From assembly GCA_016714645.1 (NCBI GenBank), contig JADKCI010000004.1, positions 124,001-188,000 on the forward strand: 64,000 bases of DNA, written 5' to 3'. Made by a program: the position numbers and the translations under genes. Positions within the stretch are counted from its first letter, which is position 1, and the number at the start of each line of letters is the position of its first letter. This document shows positions 60,325-64,000 of the stretch, piece by piece. The notes below the pieces were generated by a model. It searched no databases. It was not told where the DNA came from and was given only the letters and a program-made list of their open reading frames with translations. This stretch comes from Chromatiaceae bacterium (GTDB taxonomy: Bacteria; Pseudomonadota; Gammaproteobacteria; Chromatiales; Chromatiaceae).

Positions 60325-60638
60325 GTCAGGCCCGGCTTCAGTCGCGGGGCCAATCCGAGGGCGTTGTCCGTTACGCCTTGGTGGGCGTCCTGGATTTCCA
60401 GACCGTCCCTGGCTTGCTGCCGGATGGGCAAAGGATGCTGGCTGGGGAGGGCCCCCTGGAGCTGGACCTGGTGGAGGTGCACGAGGCCAACAGTGCCGGG
60501 CTCGCCCTGCTGCTGGAATGGATTGACCTCGCGGGCCGTCGCGGTCGCCCCCTGCGTCTGTATAATCTCCCTGAGTCCCTGGCCAACCTCGCGGATCTCG
60601 CCAATCTCGGTCCCCTTTTGCCGCTGGCGGATCTTTGA
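60321..60638 (+). CDS. mlaB: STAS-domain Mla subunit MlaB
   Basis: A 105-aa STAS-domain protein that stabilises MlaF. ELDLVEVHEANSAGLALLLE is the STAS core, carrying the Ser typical of the family. It starts with GTG overlapping the mlaC stop. No BolA-like (IbaG) gene follows before murA, unlike in E. coli. Confidence 0.9.
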   Translation: MSQARLQSRGQSEGVVRYALVGVLDFQTVPGLLPDGQRMLAGEGPLELDLVEVHEANSAGLALLLEWIDLAGRRGRPLRLYNLPESLANLADLANLGPLLPLADL

Positions 60639-60787
60639 CAGGCTGGCGGGTCTTCATCCCGGGGCCTGGCGGCTGGGCCGCGCGGAGACCACCCCCGGAC
60701 CCGTTGCCCAGGTCCCGCCGCTATTCCCCTGACCACCGCCGGCACCCTGGCCAGTTCCACTAACCTTTTTCGTGTTCGCTATTTTTG

Positions 60788-62044
60788 ATGGATAAACTCC
60801 TTATTCGGGGCGGCGAACGGCTCGACGGCGAGGTTCGCATCGCCGGCGCCAAGAATGCCGCCCTGCCGATCCTGGCCGGTACCCTGCTGGCCGAGGGCCA
60901 GGTGCACCTTTCCAACGTGCCCCACCTACGCGACATCACCACGACCTTGGAATTGCTGGGCCGCATGGGGGTGGCCTTCACCCTGGGCGAGCGCATGGCC
61001 GTCCAGTCCGACGCTAACCACGTCAAGCAGTTTTCGGCACCCTACGAGCTGGTGCGGACCATGCGCGCCTCCATCCTGGTGCTGGGGCCCCTCCTGGCCC
61101 GCTTCGGCCAGGCCGATGTCTCCCTGCCGGGCGGCTGTGCCATTGGCGCCCGGCCGGTCAATCTGCATATTGACGGCCTGCGGGCCATGGGTGCCGACAT
61201 CAGTGTCGAGCAGGGCTACATCCGGGCCCGGGCCAAGCGGTTGCATGGCGCCCACCTGATCCTGGAACTGGTCACGGTCACCGGCACCGAAAACCTCATG
61301 ATGGCGGCGGCCCTGGCCCAGGGCGAGACCCTGATCGAGAATGCCGCCCGGGAGCCCGAGGTTGAGGACCTGGCGGATTTTCTGATCGGCATGGGGGCGC
61401 GCATCGAGGGCGCCGGTACCGATCACATCCACATCCAGGGCGTGGACCGCCTGGTGGGCGCCAGTCACCGCATCCTGCCGGATCGCATCGAGGCGGGCAC
61501 CTTCCTGGTGGCGGCGGCCATGACCGGTGGCCGGGTGGTGTTACGGGACATGCGCCCGGATCTGCTCGACGCCGTCCTCGGCAAGCTGCGCGAGGCCGGG
61601 GCCGAGATCGAGACGGGCCCGGATTGGATCAGCCTCGACATGGGGGGGCGCCGCCCGCGCTCCGTCAATATCCACACGGCCCCTCACCCGGCCTTTCCCA
61701 CCGATATGCAGGCCCAGTTCTGCGCCCTGAACAGCATCGCCGAGGGTGTCGCCACCATTAGCGAGAACGTCTTCGAGAATCGCTTCATGCACATCCCCGA
61801 ACTGCAGCGCATGGGGGCCGACATCGCCCTGGAGGGTCATATCGCCATCTGCCGCGGGGTCCCCCGCCTGACCGGTGCCCCCGTCATGGCCACCGACCTG
61901 CGCGCCTCCGCCGGACTGGTCCTGGCCGGGCTCGTAGCCGAGGGCGAGACCCTCATCGACCGCATCTACCACCTCGACCGCGGCTATGACAATATCGAGG
62001 AGAAGCTGTCGGGTCTGGGCGCGAGCATCCGGCGCGTCCACTGA
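60788..62044 (+). CDS. murA: UDP-N-acetylglucosamine 1-carboxyvinyltransferase MurA
   Basis: A 418-aa enzyme for the first committed step of peptidoglycan precursor synthesis. The catalytic Cys117 is in LPGGCAIGARPVNLH, the position hit by fosfomycin, so the enzyme should be sensitive on sequence. RIAGAKNAALPILAG and the TDMQAQFCALN segment are conserved. ATG 60788 is used; TTG 60785 is possible. Confidence 0.97.
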   Translation: MDKLLIRGGERLDGEVRIAGAKNAALPILAGTLLAEGQVHLSNVPHLRDITTTLELLGRMGVAFTLGERMAVQSDANHVKQFSAPYELVRTMRASILVLGPLLARFGQADVSLPGGCAIGARPVNLHIDGLRAMGADISVEQGYIRARAKRLHGAHLILELVTVTGTENLMMAAALAQGETLIENAAREPEVEDLADFLIGMGARIEGAGTDHIHIQGVDRLVGASHRILPDRIEAGTFLVAAAMTGGRVVLRDMRPDLLDAVLGKLREAGAEIETGPDWISLDMGGRRPRSVNIHTAPHPAFPTDMQAQFCALNSIAEGVATISENVFENRFMHIPELQRMGADIALEGHIAICRGVPRLTGAPVMATDLRASAGLVLAGLVAEGETLIDRIYHLDRGYDNIEEKLSGLGASIRRVH

Positions 62045-62060
62045 TCGCGGAGCCCTGAAC

Positions 62061-62726
62061 ATGGCCTTCGACGCCTCCCTCACCATCGCCCTCTCCAAGG
62101 GCCGGATCTTTAAGGAGACCCTGCCCCTTCTGGCCCACGCCGGCATCCAGCCCCTGGATGACCCCGAGACCAGCCGCAAGCTGATCCTGGATACCAACCA
62201 GGCCCAGGTGAAGCTGGTCATCATCCGGGCCAGCGACGTCCCGACCTATGTCCAGTATGGTGCCGCCGACGTGGGGGTGGCCGGCAAGGACGTCCTACTG
62301 GAACATGGCGGCGACGGCCTTTACGAACCCCTGGATCTGCGTATCGCCCGCTGCCGCCTGATGGTGGCGGGGATTCCCGAGGCGGCGCTTACCTCCGGAG
62401 GCGGACGGCTGCGGATCGCCACCAAATACGTCAAGTGCGCCGAACGCCACTTCGCCGCCAAGGGTCAGCAGGTGGAGGTGATCAAGCTCTATGGCTCCAT
62501 GGAGCTGGCCCCCCTGGTGGGGCTGGCGGACCTGATCGTCGATCTGGTGGAGAGCGGTAATACCCTCAAGGCCAACGGCTTGGTCCCCCTGGAGCACATT
62601 GCCCCCATCAGCTCCCGTCTCGTGGTCAACAAGGCCGCTTGGAAGATGAAACACGCCGCCGTCATGGCCCTGCTGGGCGCCCTGCGCGAGGCGGTGACCC
62701 AGGCCCAGGCTATCCAACATGCTTAG
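62061..62726 (+). CDS. hisG: ATP phosphoribosyltransferase HisG, short form
   Basis: A 221-aa enzyme for the first step of histidine synthesis. ALSKGRIFKETLPLL and DLIVDLVESGNTLKANGL are conserved. The length marks the short form that lacks the C-terminal regulatory domain and needs HisZ, which is not in the window. Start ATG 62061 chosen over the frame to 61986, which overlaps murA. Confidence 0.96.
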   Translation: MAFDASLTIALSKGRIFKETLPLLAHAGIQPLDDPETSRKLILDTNQAQVKLVIIRASDVPTYVQYGAADVGVAGKDVLLEHGGDGLYEPLDLRIARCRLMVAGIPEAALTSGGGRLRIATKYVKCAERHFAAKGQQVEVIKLYGSMELAPLVGLADLIVDLVESGNTLKANGLVPLEHIAPISSRLVVNKAAWKMKHAAVMALLGALREAVTQAQAIQHA

Positions 62727-62737
62727 AGGTTAGGCCC

Positions 62738-64000
62738 ATGGCCGATATTCGCCGATTCTCCACCGCCGATGGGGACTTTTCCGACCGGCTCCAAGCCCTG
62801 CTCGCCTGGGAGTCCGTCTCCGATGCCCAAGTCCGGGGGACGGTGGATGTCATCATTCAGGACCTGCGCGCGCGCGGCGACGCGGCCCTACTGGAATACA
62901 CCCGCCGTTTCGACCGGTGGGAGCCCGCGACCGGCGCGGATCTGGAGATCCCCCAGGCCCGCCTGGAACAGGCCTGGCATACCATCCCGGCCGACCAGCA
63001 GGTCGCCCTGCGTCTGGCCGCCGAGCGCATCCGCGCCTATGCCGACTACCAGGCCATGACCGGCTGGAGTTATATCGAGGACGATGGCACCCTCCTGGGC
63101 CAGAAGGTCACGCACCTGGACCGGGTCGGGCTCTATGTTCCCGGTGGTAAGGCGGCCTATCCCTCCTCGGTGCTGATGAATGCCATCCCCGCCAAGGTGG
63201 CCGGGGTGCCGGAGCTCATCATGGTGGTCCCCACCCCCGCCGGCGAGCTCAACGAACTGGTCCTGGCGGCAGCCCACGTCGCGGGCGTGGATCGGGTCTT
63301 CGCCATTGGTGGTGCCCAGGCGGTGGCCGCCCTGGCCTATGGCACCGAGTCCGTGCCGGCGGTTGACAAGATCGTGGGCCCGGGCAACATCTATGTCGCC
63401 ACCGCAAAGCGGGCCGTCTTCGGCCAGGTCGGCATCGACATGGTGGCCGGACCCTCGGAGATCCTCATTCTCTGCGATGGCGGCACGGCCCCGGAATGGA
63501 TCGCCATGGACCTCTTCTCCCAGGCCGAGCACGACGAGGATGCCCAGTCGATCCTCATTGCCTGGGACTCGCACTTTCTCGATCAGGTGGCGGCGGCCAT
63601 CGACCAACTGCTACCGAACATGGAACGGCGCGACATCATCGCCGCCGCCCTGCGCGCCCGCGGTGCCCTCATCCTGGCGCGGGACCTGGACGAGGCCGTG
63701 GCCGTCGCCAACCAGATCGCCCCCGAGCACCTGGAGCTCTCCGTCGCCGATCCCGAGATTCTGATCAGCCGCATCCGTCACGCGGGCGCCATCTTCATGG
63801 GCCGCCACACCGCCGAGGCACTGGGGGACTACTGCGCCGGGCCCAACCATGTCCTCCCTACCTCCCGCACCGCCCGCTTCTCCTCGCCCCTGGGGGTCTA
63901 TGACTTCCAGAAACGCTCCAGCCTCATCATGGCCTCCGCCACCGGTGCCGCCACCCTGGCGCATACGGCCTCGGTGCTGGCCCGAGGCGAGGGACTGACC
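62738..64000 (+). CDS. hisD: Histidinol dehydrogenase HisD, cut by window end
   Basis: 421 codons from the ATG at 62738 to the last base without a stop; about ten residues are missing from the usual length of ~430. It oxidises histidinol to histidine in two NAD-dependent steps. GLYVPGGKAAYPSSVLMN, KIVGPGNIYVATAKR, the zinc-site MDLFSQAEHDEDAQ and the HVLPTSRTARFSSPLGVYDF segment are all present. It follows hisG by 11 nt. Confidence 0.97.
   Translation, partial: MADIRRFSTADGDFSDRLQALLAWESVSDAQVRGTVDVIIQDLRARGDAALLEYTRRFDRWEPATGADLEIPQARLEQAWHTIPADQQVALRLAAERIRAYADYQAMTGWSYIEDDGTLLGQKVTHLDRVGLYVPGGKAAYPSSVLMNAIPAKVAGVPELIMVVPTPAGELNELVLAAAHVAGVDRVFAIGGAQAVAALAYGTESVPAVDKIVGPGNIYVATAKRAVFGQVGIDMVAGPSEILILCDGGTAPEWIAMDLFSQAEHDEDAQSILIAWDSHFLDQVAAAIDQLLPNMERRDIIAAALRARGALILARDLDEAVAVANQIAPEHLELSVADPEILISRIRHAGAIFMGRHTAEALGDYCAGPNHVLPTSRTARFSSPLGVYDFQKRSSLIMASATGAATLAHTASVLARGEGLT

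Noticed and set aside
1..64000. CRISPR array or rRNA genes
   Set aside because: No regularly spaced repeats and no rRNA-like sequence were seen; the only tandem repeats are those in bioF and the short one at 3199-3226.

Overview
The window is a high-GC gammaproteobacterial chromosome segment. Gene content and order point to a Chromatiales / purple-sulfur-bacteria-like lineage: rpoN-hpf-ptsN-hprK-rapZ with a transporter-less PTS, lptCAB-kdsCD facing mlaFEDCB-murA-hisGD, rplU-rpmA-obgE-proB facing ispB, and bioBFHCD. The lineage is inferred from gene content only; there is no rRNA gene in the window.

Layout. 1-1661: end of the cell-elongation pair mrdA-rodA. 1688-2957 (minus): exported methionine sulfoxide reductases MsrA and MsrB, followed by the stub of a decayed flavoprotein gene. 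3323-10129: a selenoneine locus with an ATP-grasp ligase, the hercynine-forming methyltransferase EgtD, SenA (minus strand), SenB, and a fusion of a flavin oxidoreductase to selenophosphate synthetase (SenC). 10116-16581: a tightly packed run on the same strand as senB/senC: SAM methyltransferase, membrane sulfatase-like protein, photolyase, DUF2256 mini-protein, a frameshifted Fe-S photolyase homologue and an SDR enzyme. Together this looks like an acquired light/oxidative-stress region. 16996-18348: two toxin-antitoxin modules, a DUF433/DUF5615 pair with a broken toxin and an intact PrlF-YhaV with a visible operator. 18532-23647: biotin operon bioBFHCD. 23738-27583: a MmeI-like single-chain restriction-modification enzyme and a small unknown gene. 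27743-33968 (minus): xerC, DUF484, dapF, a methyltransferase, lysA, lptM, a YgbA-family gene and a SPOR-type membrane protein. 34074-38561: DUF1840 protein, a large exported protein of unknown function, a protoporphyrinogen-oxidase-like flavoprotein and CreA. 38589-42913: proB, obgE, rpmA, rplU, ispB and tRNA-Pro(CGG). 42914-43995: a low-GC patch with a SHOCT protein and a possible transposase relic. 43996-46899: DacB, a PDZ-less HtrA-type lipoprotein protease and exonuclease III. 46936-53747 (minus): regulatory PTS and sigma-54 cluster. 53923-57400 (minus): LPS transport and Kdo synthesis. 57614-64000: Mla lipid transport, murA, hisG and hisD (cut by the window end).

How the genes work together. 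EgtD makes hercynine from histidine. SenC makes selenophosphate, SenB turns it into a selenosugar, and SenA joins selenium to hercynine to reach selenoneine. The ATP-grasp enzyme beside egtD and the methyltransferase overlapping the end of senC are candidates for undescribed tailoring steps. Small palindromic repeats have been absorbed into coding sequence at least twice: inside the MmeI-like enzyme and at the N terminus of BioH. BioF carries a separate Ser/Gly-rich insertion made of short tandem repeats.
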